Source: Jeotgalibacillus aurantiacus (GTDB lineage: Bacteria; Bacillota; Bacilli; Bacillales; Jeotgalibacillaceae). From it: DNA of 64,000 nucleotides. Below the pieces are notes generated by a model. That model had not been told where the DNA came from. It saw nothing but the letters and a program-made list of their open reading frames with translations, and searched no databases. Positions 35,110-44,714 of this stretch are shown in pieces; position 1 is the first letter of the stretch, and each line of letters opens with the position of its first letter. Position numbers and translations under genes: made by a program. The stretch spans positions 116,534 to 180,533 of the forward strand of contig NZ_JACNMS010000005.1 of assembly GCF_020595125.1 (NCBI RefSeq), in the 5' to 3' direction.

Positions 35110-36645
35110 ATGAATGTGCAGACGCTTGAGAACAGCTTGTATGATTTAATTGTGGAAACATCGACGAATTTGCCGAAGGATGTGCGCCGTGCGATCCGTA
35201 AAGCGAAGGAGCAGGAGAATGCCGGGACGCGGGCAGCGATGAGTCTGGCGACGATTACGCAAAATATTCAGATGGCCGATGAGAAAGTGTCGCCGATCTG
35301 TCAGGATACAGGATTACCGACATTTAAAATTAAAACGCCAGTCGGAGTGAATCAGCTGGAGATCACAAAGGCGATTAAAAATGCGATGGTCAGAGCGACG
35401 AAGGATGGGAAGATGCGTCCGAACTCGGTAGATTCGATCACAGGTGAAAACAGCGGGGACAATCTTGGTGAGGGTCTTCCTGTGATTAAATATGAGCAGT
35501 GGGACAAGGATACGATTGATATCCGTCTGATTTTAAAAGGAGGCGGATGTGAAAATAAAAATATTCAGTACAGCCTTCCTTGTGAGCTGGACGGATTAGG
35601 CCGTGCGGGTCGTGACCTGGATGGTATTCGTAAGTGTATCATGCATTCTGTGTACCAGGCGCAGGGGCAGGGCTGCAGTGCCGGCTTTATTGGTGTCGGG
35701 ATTGGTGGAGACCGCTCGTCCGGTTATGATCTGGCAAAAGCACAGCTATTCCGTTCGTCTGATGATGTGAACCCGAATGAGGACTTGAGAAAGCTTGAGG
35801 AGTATGTGATGGAGCATGCCAACGAGCTTGGCATCGGCACGATGGGTTTTGGCGGTGAGACGACGCTTCTTGGTTGTAAAGTAGGGGTCATGCACAGAAT
35901 TCCTGCGAGCTTCTTTGTCTCTGTTGCTTATAATTGCTGGGCATTCCGCCGCTTAGGGATTACTGTGGATGCTGGCAGTGGCGAAATTCAGGAATGGCTG
36001 TATCAGGAAGGGGATAAAATCTCATTTGATGCAGAGCAGGCTGAAACACCTGATGAGCAGCCGGAAGTCGTGAAGCTGACTGCACCGATTTCTGAAGAAC
36101 AGATCCGCAGCTTAAAGGTTGGAGATGTTGTTCAGATTGATGGCATGATGTACACGGGCCGAGATGCGATTCATAAATATTTAAGCGATCATGATTCACC
36201 TGTTGATTTGAACGGTCAGGTCATTTACCACTGTGGACCGGTTATGCTGAAAGACGAAGAAGGCAACTGGCATGTCAAAGCAGCCGGCCCGACAACGTCG
36301 ATTCGTGAGGAGCCTTACCAGGGTGACATCATGAAGAAATTTGGCATCCGCGCTGTCATTGGTAAAGGCGGGATGGGTCCTAAGACGCTAAAAGCGCTTG
36401 AAGAGCATGGCGGCGTTTACCTGAATGCAATTGGTGGAGCGGCACAGTATTATGCAGATTGTATCCAGGGAGTAGAAGGCGTTGACCTGATGCAGTTTGG
36501 CGTACCGGAAGCGATGTGGCACCTGCGAGTGAAAGGCTTCACGGCGGTTGTCACCATGGATGCGCACGGAAACAGTCTGCATAAGGATGTTGACCAGTCA
36601 TCACTCGAAAAACTGTCACGCTTTAAAGAGCCGGTATTTAAATAA
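35110..36645 (+). CDS. fumA: Fumarate hydratase class I (4Fe-4S, two-domain)
   Basis: 511 residues, oxygen-sensitive fumarase with fused alpha and beta domains. N-terminal domain marks: SPICQDTGLPTF, KGGGCENKNIQY, GIGGDRSSGYDLAK and TTLLGCKVGVMHRIPASFFV, supplying the three cluster cysteines. The C-terminal domain contains YHCGPVM, GPTTSIREEPY and GKGGMGPKT. RBS TGGGAGGGG. A TATAAT at 35070-35075 with a poor -35 is the likely promoter. It replaces or supplements citG, which is not in the window. Confidence 0.96.
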   Translation: MNVQTLENSLYDLIVETSTNLPKDVRRAIRKAKEQENAGTRAAMSLATITQNIQMADEKVSPICQDTGLPTFKIKTPVGVNQLEITKAIKNAMVRATKDGKMRPNSVDSITGENSGDNLGEGLPVIKYEQWDKDTIDIRLILKGGGCENKNIQYSLPCELDGLGRAGRDLDGIRKCIMHSVYQAQGQGCSAGFIGVGIGGDRSSGYDLAKAQLFRSSDDVNPNEDLRKLEEYVMEHANELGIGTMGFGGETTLLGCKVGVMHRIPASFFVSVAYNCWAFRRLGITVDAGSGEIQEWLYQEGDKISFDAEQAETPDEQPEVVKLTAPISEEQIRSLKVGDVVQIDGMMYTGRDAIHKYLSDHDSPVDLNGQVIYHCGPVMLKDEEGNWHVKAAGPTTSIREEPYQGDIMKKFGIRAVIGKGGMGPKTLKALEEHGGVYLNAIGGAAQYYADCIQGVEGVDLMQFGVPEAMWHLRVKGFTAVVTMDAHGNSLHKDVDQSSLEKLSRFKEPVFK

Positions 36646-36658
36646 TGATTTGTATGAA

Positions 36659-36684
36659 GCACTCACTTCAGGTGGGTGCTTTTA
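36659..36684 (+). terminator. Intrinsic terminator of fumA
   Basis: GCACTCAC (36659-36666) pairs with GTGGGTGC (36672-36679, one G-U pair) around TTCAG and is followed by TTTTA. Confidence 0.8.
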
Positions 36685-36737
36685 CTATGTATCGAAGCGC
36701 GTGTTCCGCACATCCTGTAAATGAAAGGAGGAGGAAC

Positions 36738-37505
36738 ATGAAAAAATCGATACTGGGAATAGTATGTGTCATGTTATGTCTGAGTATTCCTTTAACCGCA
36801 GCCGCACAGCAGGTTTATTCGTGGGGGTTTAAACGCAGTGTAAATGGTGAGCAGCCGGATGCAGGTGCTGAGTATAATGAGGTACTGAAAAAGCATGACG
36901 CCTTTTATAAAGGGTCGCCGGATGAAAAGGTTGTGTATTTTACGTTTGACAACGGCTTTGAAAATGGCCATACAGAAAAAATTCTGGATGTGCTGAAAAA
37001 AGAAAAGGTTCCAGCCACGTTCTTTTTAACAGGTCATTACCTTGAAAGTGCAGAGCCGCTTGTGAAAAGAATGGTGAAGGAAGGGCATATTATCGGGAAT
37101 CATTCATGGGGACATCCGAACTTCTCGACCATTTCGGAAGGGGCGATGAAAGAGGAATGGGCGAAGGTGAAAAAGAAAACCGAAGAGCTGACAGGTCAGA
37201 AGGAGATGCATTATGTGCGTCCGCCTGAAGGAGTCTTCAACGAACGTTCCCTTGAAGTGGCAAACGCAGAAGGCTACACGCATGTGTTCTGGTCGCTTGC
37301 TTGGGTGGACTGGTATCACGAAAAGCCGCGTGGCGGGGACGTTGCCTACAACGAAATCATGAAGCAGCTGCATCCGGGAGCCGTAATCCTGTTGCACACT
37401 GTATCAAAGGATAATGCAGACGCGATTGAGCGTGTCATTAAGGATATGAAAAAGCAGGGTTATACGTTCGAGTCACTGGATCATTTGACTGGGAAGAAGA
37501 GCTGA
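36738..37505 (+). CDS. pdaA: Delta-lactam-biosynthetic de-N-acetylase PdaA
   Basis: 255 residues. Signal peptide (MKKS then about 18 hydrophobic residues, AAAQQ cleavage region), then a NodB polysaccharide deacetylase domain: YFTFDNGFENGHT (PdaA form of motif 1), GNHSWGHPNFS (motif 2), RPPEGVFNERS (motif 3), LHPGAVILLHTVSKDNADA (motif 5). It acts on muramic acid to make spore-cortex muramic delta-lactam, required for germination. ATG 36738 has AAAGGAGGAGG; in-frame codons back to 36645 overlap fumA's terminator. Confidence 0.94.
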   Translation: MKKSILGIVCVMLCLSIPLTAAAQQVYSWGFKRSVNGEQPDAGAEYNEVLKKHDAFYKGSPDEKVVYFTFDNGFENGHTEKILDVLKKEKVPATFFLTGHYLESAEPLVKRMVKEGHIIGNHSWGHPNFSTISEGAMKEEWAKVKKKTEELTGQKEMHYVRPPEGVFNERSLEVANAEGYTHVFWSLAWVDWYHEKPRGGDVAYNEIMKQLHPGAVILLHTVSKDNADAIERVIKDMKKQGYTFESLDHLTGKKS

Positions 37506-37514
37506 GTAAATGAC

Positions 37515-37548
37515 TGAGGGCCACTCTTTGAGGGTGGCTCTTTTAAAT
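37515..37548 (+). terminator. Intrinsic terminator of pdaA
   Basis: GGGCCACTC and GAGGGTGGCTC pair imperfectly around TTT, followed by TTTTAAATTTT. Confidence 0.75.
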
Positions 37549-37565
37549 TTTGGGGGTTGGTGCGA

Positions 37566-37755
37566 ATTGTACTGTTCCGGTCTGATTTTCAATCGATTCG
37601 AAAATTTATTGTTCTGTTTCAAAATTTATATGTAATGAATCAGATTTTTATTGTATCGTTACACGTCAAAAGCAGATTTTTTGTCATGTTCCCCACCTGA
37701 TTTTACTCGTTCAAAGTGGCTAATTGTACCGTTTCAAAAAAGGATTGTATCGTTT
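37566..37755. repeat. 21-bp phased AT-rich tract T6
   Basis: The motif ATTGTAYCGTTTC recurs at 37566, 37608, 37650 (steps of 42), then 37723 (73, i.e. 3.5 x 21) and 37744 (21). Units between the hits are diverged. More decayed than T1-T5; the half-period slip resembles that of T2. Spacer between pdaA and yfjP. Confidence 0.6.
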
Positions 37756-37808
37756 GCCTATTACCCTCCGTCCAGATGCTATACTTATTCAAAAAGGATG
37801 AATCACAG

Positions 37809-38675
37809 ATGTGGCATGAAGAAGTAGAAATAGCAGGACCTTACGACTTCGACCGCGTACTTGAGCGGATGAGTCTGGATCCGTTAGTAAAAATGAATAA
37901 GGATACAAGAACACTTTTTCTACCGTTTAAAGGTGAGAAAAAGCAGGTTGTGATGATACAGTTTACCGGAACGAAAGAGAAGCCGTCTTTTCGCATTTCA
38001 GTTAAAGATCATCACGATCAAGCAGTTGCTTTTGCCAAGCATATCCTGCAAATCGACAAAGGCCTTCATCCAATCAGCGACCATTTCAAAAAAACGAATC
38101 TTGCCAGCGTATTTGAGGCGCATGCAGGAACACCGCTTGTACTGGAGCCGTCTCCATACAGTGCACTGTTAAAAAGTGTGATTCATCAGCAGCTGAATAT
38201 GAGCTTTGCGGCTACATTGACGAAGCGGTTTGTGACGACTTTTGGTGAAGAGATCAATGGTGTCTGGTTTTATCCGGAGCCGGAAATCGTCGCTGCGATC
38301 GAACCGGAACAGCTGAGAGCGCTGCAGTTCAGTCAGCGGAAGGCGGAATACGTCATTGGCATTGGTCAAAAGGTGGCGTCCGGTGAGCTGGATTTTCAAG
38401 ATCTTGAAGAAAAGTCGGATGAAGAAATCATCAAAGAATTAACCGCAATTCGAGGAATTGGCCCATGGACTGCGCAGAGTGTGCTATTATTTGGTTTTGG
38501 GCGTATGGATATTTTTCCGATGGGTGACATTGGGATCCAGAACGCGTTGAAGAAACATTTTCAATTACAGGATAAGCCCGCAATAGAGCAGATGGTGGAG
38601 TGGCAAAAGGACTGGTCTCCTTATTTAAGCTATGCCTCCCTTTATTTGTGGCGGAGCATAGAAACAGGGAAGTGA
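37809..38675 (+). CDS. yfjP: AlkA-type DNA-3-methyladenine glycosylase (YfjP)
   Basis: 288 residues. N-terminal beta domain (1-95) like AlkA/OGG1, then the HhH-GPD base-excision domain: [22 protein letters not shown], the hairpin [19 protein letters not shown], and the catalytic aspartate in [12 protein letters not shown]. Removes alkylated purines. Start at ATG 37809 (AAAGGATG upstream; gives the same length as B. subtilis YfjP as I recall it); the ORF extends in frame to 37716 without an RBS. Four bases before yfjO, so an operon. Confidence 0.92.
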   Translation: MWHEEVEIAGPYDFDRVLERMSLDPLVKMNKDTRTLFLPFKGEKKQVVMIQFTGTKEKPSFRISVKDHHDQAVAFAKHILQIDKGLHPISDHFKKTNLASVFEAHAGTPLVLEPSPYSALLKSVIHQQLNMSFAATLTKRFVTTFGEEINGVWFYPEPEIVAAIEPEQLRALQFSQRKAEYVIGIGQKVASGELDFQDLEEKSDEEIIKELTAIRGIGPWTAQSVLLFGFGRMDIFPMGDIGIQNALKKHFQLQDKPAIEQMVEWQKDWSPYLSYASLYLWRSIETGK

Positions 38676-38679
38676 CGTA

Positions 38680-40047
38680 ATGAAACAGATTGATATACAG
38701 GTAAAGCAGGAATTTCCGCTGACGATTAAGCGTCTCGGTATTAACGGTGAAGGTGTCGGTTATTTTAAAAAGCAGGTTGTGTTCGTACCGGGTGCGCTGC
38801 CTGGCGAAGAAATTGTCGCTGAAGTAACGGATGTCAGACCAAACTTTGCCCAGGCAAAAATCAAGACGATCAGAAAACCTTCACCGGATCGTGTGGAAGC
38901 CCCATGTCCGGTTTATGAAGCATGTGGAGGCTGTCAGCTGCAGCATGTCACGTATGAGCAGCAGCTTGCGTTTAAAAAAGACCTCATCCATCAGGCGATT
39001 GAGCGTCATGTAAAGGACTTGTTGGACGTTCCGGTGAAAAACACGATTGGCATGGAAGATCCGTGGCACTACCGGAATAAGAGTCAGTTCCAGACAGAGA
39101 AAAAGGGGAAGAAGGTCGTGGCTGGTCTTTACAGCATGAATTCCCATCAGCTCGTTGATATTAAGGAATGTATCGTGCAGCGCAAGGAAACGAATAAAGC
39201 AACGCAGGTTGTGAGAAAGCAGCTTGAAAAGCTTGAGATTCCGATTTATAACGAGCGCACGAAAAACGGTGTCGTCAGAACGATTGTTACACGTGTTGGC
39301 GTTGAAACGGGTGAGGTGCAAATCGTGCTGGTGACAGCAACAGACGACCTGCCTAATAAAGAAAAGCTGATCCGCAACCTTGAGACGAAAATGCCTGAAG
39401 TGAAGTCGATTATGCAAAATGTTAATCCGACTTCAACGTCAGTCATTTTCGGGAAGAAAACGATCCTGCTGTCAGGGAAAGAAACGATTGCTGAAAAGAT
39501 GAACGAATTTACGTATCACCTTTCAGCGCGTGCGTTTTTCCAGCTGAATCCGACGCAGACGATCAAGCTGTACGATGAAGTGAAAAAAGCAGCGGACATG
39601 ACAGGTAAAGAAAAGCTCGTTGACGCCTACTGCGGCTCAGGCACAATCGGTCTCTGGTTATCAAAAGGAGCATCAGAGATCCGCGGCATGGATGTCGTGA
39701 AGGAATCCATTCTTGATGCCAGAAGAAACGCCGAGCAGCATGGCGTGAAAAACTTCGATTACCAGACAGGTACAGCAGAGGAATGGATGTTCAAATGGCA
39801 AAAAGACGGCTTTAAGCCGGATGTTGTCGTCGTCGATCCACCGAGAACGGGTCTTGACGAGAAGCTGATCAGCACCATCCTTGCAGTGAAACCAAAAACT
39901 TTTGTCTACACCTCCTGCAACCCGTCAACACTCGCAAAGGATTTAAAGCTTTTATCTAAAGCTTACAAAGTGGAATACATCCAGCCAGTTGACATGTTCC
40001 CGCAGACGAGTCAGGTTGAGAGTGTGACGAAGCTTGTGTTGAAGTAA
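38680..40047 (+). CDS. yfjO: 23S rRNA (uracil-5-)-methyltransferase, RumA/RlmCD type (YfjO)
   Basis: 455 residues. TRAM domain (about 8-70), a 4Fe-4S region [14 protein letters not shown], then the SAM-dependent domain with [15 protein letters not shown] (motif I), [13 protein letters not shown] (motif IV) and the catalytic cysteine in [15 protein letters not shown]. Methylates uridines in 23S rRNA with SAM; which positions is unknown here. In B. subtilis also paired with yfjP. Confidence 0.93.
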   Translation: MKQIDIQVKQEFPLTIKRLGINGEGVGYFKKQVVFVPGALPGEEIVAEVTDVRPNFAQAKIKTIRKPSPDRVEAPCPVYEACGGCQLQHVTYEQQLAFKKDLIHQAIERHVKDLLDVPVKNTIGMEDPWHYRNKSQFQTEKKGKKVVAGLYSMNSHQLVDIKECIVQRKETNKATQVVRKQLEKLEIPIYNERTKNGVVRTIVTRVGVETGEVQIVLVTATDDLPNKEKLIRNLETKMPEVKSIMQNVNPTSTSVIFGKKTILLSGKETIAEKMNEFTYHLSARAFFQLNPTQTIKLYDEVKKAADMTGKEKLVDAYCGSGTIGLWLSKGASEIRGMDVVKESILDARRNAEQHGVKNFDYQTGTAEEWMFKWQKDGFKPDVVVVDPPRTGLDEKLISTILAVKPKTFVYTSCNPSTLAKDLKLLSKAYKVEYIQPVDMFPQTSQVESVTKLVLK

Positions 40048-40068
40048 GACGTCAATATAATGTTTTTT

Positions 40069-40102
40069 TAATCCCCCGGAGAATGGTTCGGGGGATTTTT
40101 TC
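40069..40102 (+). terminator. Intrinsic terminator of yfjPO
   Basis: AATCCCCCG (40070-40078) and CGGGGGATT (40089-40097) form the stem, followed by TTTTTT. Confidence 0.94.
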
Positions 40103-40282
40103 GTCTTTAACTTAATGAGCTAATGAGAAAAAGTGGACACAACTGGAAGGTTTTCGTCATACTTAAATTAGTTGACGCTATAACAGACTTAAATCAAAGT
40201 ACGATTTTTACATAAATCAAAACAAGCCACACTTTAAAAACTTGAACAACATACATAACTTCAACGAAACGGAGTGAAACCA

Positions 40283-41287
40283 ATGCCTTTTACCATCTTC
40301 AGACAGGACATTACAAAATTGAAAGTGGATGCGATTGTTAATGCTGCCAATAAGGGGCTGCAAATAGGTGGCGGTGTTTGCGGGGCGATTTTTAGAGCGG
40401 CTGGGTCGTCAGCGCTTCAGGCTGCCTGTGATCAGCTCGCTCCAATCAAAACGGGTGAGGCTGTGATCACGCCGGGTTTTGATCTGCCAGCAAGGTTTAT
40501 TATTCATGCGGCAGGTCCTGTATTTAAAGAATCTGAAAAAGAGCGGAGTGAACAGCACCTGCGTCGTGCTTACGTTAATTCACTGGAGCTTGCTGTCCAA
40601 AATGGTTGTGAGAGCATTGCGTTTCCGCTTATATCAAGCGGAATTTATGGTTATCCGAAGGAAGAGGCGCTAAAGGTGGCAACGACTTCGATTCATGATT
40701 TTCTTGTGGATCATGAACTGGATGTCACGCTCGCTGTGTTTGATAAGTCAGCTTTTACAATCAGCAGTGAGTTGATGGGTGAGGTCGACAGCTATATTGA
40801 TGAGCATTATGTTGAAGAATACACCGTTTCAAAACGCAGGCTGCTCAAGCTGGAACAGCAGTCTATTTATGAAATGGAGGATAGGCTGGAAGACAAGGAA
40901 ATTCAGTTTAACAGCGCGATGCCGCTTGATGAATGGGTTGAGAATCTGGAAGAGCCATTTTCGGTTGCGCTGTTGAAAAAAATTGATGAAAAGAAGAAAA
41001 CAGATGTAGAGGTTTATAAGCGGGCGAACATTGACCGGAAGCTGTTTTCGAAGATCAGAACCGGTAAAGGATATGTGCCGAGTAAAAAAACGGTGATCGC
41101 ACTCGCGGTAGCGCTTGAACTTTCCCTGGATGAAACGAATGATCTTTTGAAAAAGGCTGGTTTTGCATTGTCTCATAGCCACAAATTTGACGTTATTATT
41201 GAATACTTTATCACTAGTGGCAAGTACGATATTTTTGAGATTAATGAGGTACTGTTTAAATACGACCAGGCACTTTTAGGCAGCTGA
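40283..41287 (+). CDS. Macro-domain protein with C-terminal helical (HTH-like) domain
   Basis: About 334 residues. Residues 1-165 are a macro domain: ITKLKVDAIVNAANKGLQIGGGVCGAIF and the FPLISSGIYGYP loop that binds ADP-ribose phosphates. After a linker of about 50 charged residues (185-235), residues about 240-334 form an all-helical region (VYKRANIDRKLFSKIRTGKGYVPSKKTVIALAVALELSLDETNDLLKKAG) that reads like a lambda-repressor/XRE-type helix-turn-helix. Start at ATG 40283 (GGAG 8 bases upstream) rather than GTG 40274. Followed after 94 bases by a vWA gene. Could bind, sense or remove ADP-ribose. Confidence 0.85.
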   Translation: MPFTIFRQDITKLKVDAIVNAANKGLQIGGGVCGAIFRAAGSSALQAACDQLAPIKTGEAVITPGFDLPARFIIHAAGPVFKESEKERSEQHLRRAYVNSLELAVQNGCESIAFPLISSGIYGYPKEEALKVATTSIHDFLVDHELDVTLAVFDKSAFTISSELMGEVDSYIDEHYVEEYTVSKRRLLKLEQQSIYEMEDRLEDKEIQFNSAMPLDEWVENLEEPFSVALLKKIDEKKKTDVEVYKRANIDRKLFSKIRTGKGYVPSKKTVIALAVALELSLDETNDLLKKAGFALSHSHKFDVIIEYFITSGKYDIFEINEVLFKYDQALLGS

Positions 41288-41381
41288 ACATCTCACTTAC
41301 CAATGTCGCTTTTAAAGCGACCGCTCGTTTTTGAAAACCCGGTATCCTTAAGTCATCACAAAGCTTAAGGAGGACACTGCA

Positions 41382-42035
41382 ATGAAAAAGGGATTAACTG
41401 AATTAGTCTTTATCATGGATAAAAGCGGGTCAATGAGCGGACTTGAAAAGGACACGATCGGCGGCTACAATGCGATGCTTCATAAGCAGCGGAAGGTAGA
41501 GGGGGAGTGCCGTCTAACGACTGTGCTGTTTAATGACGGTTATGAGCAGCTTCATGATCGGAAGGATATCAGACAGGCACATGAAATAACGGAAAAGGAA
41601 TACAGGGTAGGCGGGTCAACAGCATTGTTGGATGCCATTGGCCGGACGATTGACACGATTAGTGTTACACAAAAATATGCGGCTGATCATGAGCGTGCTG
41701 AAAACGTCTTGTTTGTCATCATCACAGATGGCGAGGAAAACAGCAGCCGGGAATATTCTTCTGCAAAGGTGAAGGCGCAAATTGAATGGCATAAGGAGAA
41801 AGAAGGTTGGGAATTTATTTTTCTTGGTGCCAATATTGATGCTGTTCAAACAGCGGGCCGTTACGGTATCGCGCCGGAGCGGGCAGTTGATTATCTCGCT
41901 GACAGCGCGGGGACGGAGCTGAATTTTAAGGTCATGGACCAGACGGTTACCTCCTTTCGCAAAGCTGGAAAGGTTGAAGCATCGAACTTTGAGGACATTC
42001 AAAAGGATGTGAAAAGCAGAGGCGGCAGGAAGTGA
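41382..42035 (+). CDS. von Willebrand A domain protein
   Basis: 217 residues, nearly all one vWA domain. The metal-ion-dependent adhesion site is complete: DKSGSMSG (MIDAS DxSxS), the GGSTALLDAIG threonine, and TDGEENSS. Cytoplasmic (no signal or membrane helix). RBS AAGGAGG. It lies 94 bases after the macro-domain gene, same strand, with no terminator between; ends with its own terminator. Relatives are often paired with macro-domain or tellurite-type genes. Function unknown. Confidence 0.85.
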   Translation: MKKGLTELVFIMDKSGSMSGLEKDTIGGYNAMLHKQRKVEGECRLTTVLFNDGYEQLHDRKDIRQAHEITEKEYRVGGSTALLDAIGRTIDTISVTQKYAADHERAENVLFVIITDGEENSSREYSSAKVKAQIEWHKEKEGWEFIFLGANIDAVQTAGRYGIAPERAVDYLADSAGTELNFKVMDQTVTSFRKAGKVEASNFEDIQKDVKSRGGRK

Positions 42036-42094
42036 TTGGAGTGCGATTTTGTTTGAACTGTCCTGAAATCGGATAAAAACAAATATTGATGATA

Positions 42095-42126
42095 AAAGAG
42101 CCTGTCATTTAGAGGCTCTTTTTTTA
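42095..42126 (+). terminator. Intrinsic terminator of the macro-vWA pair
   Basis: AAGAGCC (from 42097) and GGCTCTT (42114-42120) flank an 11-base loop; T7 follows. Confidence 0.9.
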
Positions 42127-42284
42127 TTTGAATTTTATCTTTAAGCGATATGGAACGCTTCATTATCCACTTGTATCGCGCGATTTGTTAAAATGATTAA
42201 GACAAACATGAACCGACAGACTAACAACGTAACCAGACTCGTATCTGAACGAAACTGATACCTGCTGGAAGAGGAGGAATCGCA

Positions 42285-43676
42285 TTGAGTATAAAGACCG
42301 AACAGGACGTTCTTGATTTGATTCAAAAACAGAAAACGTTTTTCCACAGCGGGGTAACGAGAGATGTATCTTTTCGCATTAACCAGCTGAAAAGACTGCA
42401 GGATGCGATCAGGGAAAATGAACAAAAGATCCTGGATGCACTGAAAAAGGATCTCGGTAAAAATGAATTTGAAGCTTATGTGACCGAAATCGGGTTCACG
42501 TTAAAAAGTATTAAATCCATGATTAAAAATGTGAAGACATGGTCGAAGACAGAAAAGGTGAAAACGCCGGTATTTCAGATGCCATCAAAAAGCTTTATTG
42601 TAAAGGAACCTTACGGCAGTGTGCTTATTATCGGTCCGTTTAACTATCCGTTTCAGCTGTTGATCGAACCGCTGATCGGCGCGATGGCTGCAGGGAATTG
42701 TACGGTATTGAAGCCCTCTGAAAGTACGCCTGAAACTTCAGCGGTTGTCAGAGATATGATTAAAGAACATTTTGATCCTGCTTACATTTCAGTGATTGAA
42801 GGGGAAAAGGAAGAGACGTCGCTTCTGATCAATGCACCGTTTGATTACCTGTTTTTCACGGGCAGTGTGCCGGTTGGGAAGATCGTGATGGAGGCTGCTT
42901 CTAAAAACCTTGTACCCCATACGCTGGAGCTCGGCGGCAAAAGTCCTGTCATTATTGATGAGACGGCTGATCTTGAGAAAGCGGCACGTCGCATTATGTG
43001 GGGCAAACTGATTAATGCAGGACAAACGTGTATTGCTCCGGATTATCTGGTCGTCCATGAGAGCGTGAAGGCTGAACTTGTGGAGAAGATGAAGCAGACT
43101 GTACAGGAATTTTACGGTGAACAGATTCAGCAGAATCCGGAGTACGGGCGCATCGTGAATGAGAAACACTTCGACCGGCTTACAGACATACTTGAAAAAG
43201 ACCGTGGCGCAATCGTTTACGGCGGCCAGCATGACCGTTCGGATAAATTTATTGAGCCGACGATTCTTGATCAGGCGGACTGGTCATTTGCTGCGATGCA
43301 GGATGAGATTTTCGGTCCGATTCTGCCCGTTTTGACTTATACCGATCTGAACGCAACAATAGAAATGATCAACAAGCATCCAAAACCGCTCGCATTGTAC
43401 GTATTTACAGAAAACAGCCAGACTGAAAATGAAGTGCTGTCACGCATTTCATTTGGCGGCGGATGTGTCAATGATACGCTCAGTCATGTATCTAATGAAT
43501 ATCTACCGTTTGGCGGGGTGGGGCATTCAGGTGTGAACGCTTATCACGGCAAGCACAGCTTTGATACATTTACACATCGCAAGAGCATGATGAAAAAGAG
43601 TACGAAGGTTGATATTAAGCTCGCATTCCCTCCGTACAAAACAAGTCTTGATACTATAAAAAAATTGCTCGGATAA
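42285..43676 (+). CDS. Aldehyde dehydrogenase (ALDH3-like, YwdH type)
   Basis: 463 residues. NAD(P)-dependent oxidation of aldehydes. Motifs: LIIGPFNYPFQLLIEPLIGA, the FFTGSVPVGK Rossmann turn, LELGGKSPVII (catalytic Glu), NAGQTCIAPDYLVV (catalytic Cys) and EIFGPILPVL. The short length and C-terminal hydrophobic-basic tail fit ALDH family 3. TTG start preceded by AGAGGAGG. Monocistronic. Confidence 0.94.
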   Translation: MSIKTEQDVLDLIQKQKTFFHSGVTRDVSFRINQLKRLQDAIRENEQKILDALKKDLGKNEFEAYVTEIGFTLKSIKSMIKNVKTWSKTEKVKTPVFQMPSKSFIVKEPYGSVLIIGPFNYPFQLLIEPLIGAMAAGNCTVLKPSESTPETSAVVRDMIKEHFDPAYISVIEGEKEETSLLINAPFDYLFFTGSVPVGKIVMEAASKNLVPHTLELGGKSPVIIDETADLEKAARRIMWGKLINAGQTCIAPDYLVVHESVKAELVEKMKQTVQEFYGEQIQQNPEYGRIVNEKHFDRLTDILEKDRGAIVYGGQHDRSDKFIEPTILDQADWSFAAMQDEIFGPILPVLTYTDLNATIEMINKHPKPLALYVFTENSQTENEVLSRISFGGGCVNDTLSHVSNEYLPFGGVGHSGVNAYHGKHSFDTFTHRKSMMKKSTKVDIKLAFPPYKTSLDTIKKLLG

Positions 43677-43680
43677 AAAA

Positions 43681-43726
43681 TCAGGCTGGAACAAAGCGCT
43701 TTTATCAGCGTAAGTTCCAGCCTTTT
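43681..43726 (+). terminator. Intrinsic terminator
   Basis: AGGCTGGAAC and GTTCCAGCCT (ending at about 43723) pair, with an inner AGCGCTTTTATCAGCG structure, followed by TTTT. Confidence 0.9.
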
Positions 43727-43744
43727 TCTAAATGGGGTGTGGAA

Positions 43745-44686
43745 ATGAAGGAAGTTGTCGCACGGTGGCTGGGCATTCATGAAAATCAGATCAAGCCGAC
43801 GATAGGCGGTTATCAGAATGATGTCTATAAGGTTGAGCATGAACAAGAGCAGCGGATCATCAGGCTGAGACATCAGAATGAAAGATCGAAAACAGAAATC
43901 GAAGAAGAGCTTTCATTCATTCGATTATTAAATGAGCATAGGGTTCATGCTGCTGCCCCTGTGAAATGGAAGGGACAGAACATTCACGAGCTTCAGATAG
44001 GTGATCGCCTCTATCACGCGGTTCTGTTTGAACGGGCAGCCGGGACCTTGATGAGAGTTCTTGATAAAAGCTGGAACGATGACTTTTTCAAAAAGTGGGG
44101 GACATATATCGGAAGCATGCATCTTGTATCTGATCAGTTGAACACCAAAGGGTTTCAACGGAGAAAAAGAACAGTCGAAAACCCGGACCCTGAAAACATC
44201 CTGTCAAAACTGCCGGAGGAATTTCGGGCATGGCCATCAGAAAACCTGAAGCAGTTCACACAGACCCCGACTTCAAAGGAAACACACGGATTCATTCATC
44301 ATGATTTTCACCAGGGAAACCTGTTCGTAGATGGAGATTCCTTTACCGCCTTTGACTTTGATGATGCGATGATGGACTGGAAGATGTATGATCTCGCCGT
44401 CACCTTCTATCACGCGATCTGGCAGGGGAAATCGTTCCGTCCGGAGGAAAAGGATTTGCCAAAACGATTGTATGAGGGACTTTTAAACGGATACGCTTCC
44501 GTTCATCCGCTGACCGGCGAGATGGTCAGGCAGATGGAACCGGCGCTTGCGATCAGAGATGCTTTTTTATATCCGGTCTTCTCGGAAAAATGGACGATGA
44601 CAGCCTGGAAAAAGACATTTTTAGCGGATATGGAAAACAGGCTGAGACTTGGCGTTCCTTATATTGAAGAAAAGGAATATAAATAG
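43745..44686 (+). CDS. Aminoglycoside phosphotransferase-like kinase
   Basis: About 313 residues, protein-kinase-like fold of the APH/ChoK superfamily. The N-lobe has the GGYQNDVYKVEH loop; the catalytic Brenner motif is FIHHDFHQGNLF and the metal-binding FDFDDAMMDW follows. Substrate is not aminoglycosides with any certainty; small-molecule or spore-associated kinases look the same. ATG 43745 is preferred over GTG 43739 because GGGG lies 7 bases before it. Confidence 0.82.
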   Translation: MKEVVARWLGIHENQIKPTIGGYQNDVYKVEHEQEQRIIRLRHQNERSKTEIEEELSFIRLLNEHRVHAAAPVKWKGQNIHELQIGDRLYHAVLFERAAGTLMRVLDKSWNDDFFKKWGTYIGSMHLVSDQLNTKGFQRRKRTVENPDPENILSKLPEEFRAWPSENLKQFTQTPTSKETHGFIHHDFHQGNLFVDGDSFTAFDFDDAMMDWKMYDLAVTFYHAIWQGKSFRPEEKDLPKRLYEGLLNGYASVHPLTGEMVRQMEPALAIRDAFLYPVFSEKWTMTAWKKTFLADMENRLRLGVPYIEEKEYK

Positions 44687-44714
44687 CCTTGAGGTCAAAA
44701 TTTGACCTCAGGGC
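44686..44714. terminator. Convergent stem-loop
   Basis: AGCC-GAGGTCAAA and TTTGACCTC-GGCT form a 13-bp interrupted stem with almost no loop, between the convergent APH-like gene and yfhF. No U-tract on either side, so termination is uncertain. Confidence 0.55.

Noticed and set aside
36652..36690. Sigma-G promoter for pdaA
   Set aside because: TGAAGC and TTTACTA are present but 20 bp apart and overlapping the fumA terminator; too weak to claim.
43745..44686. Aminoglycoside resistance gene
   Set aside because: Only the general APH/choline-kinase fold motifs are visible; many such genes in Bacilli act on other substrates and the context is housekeeping.
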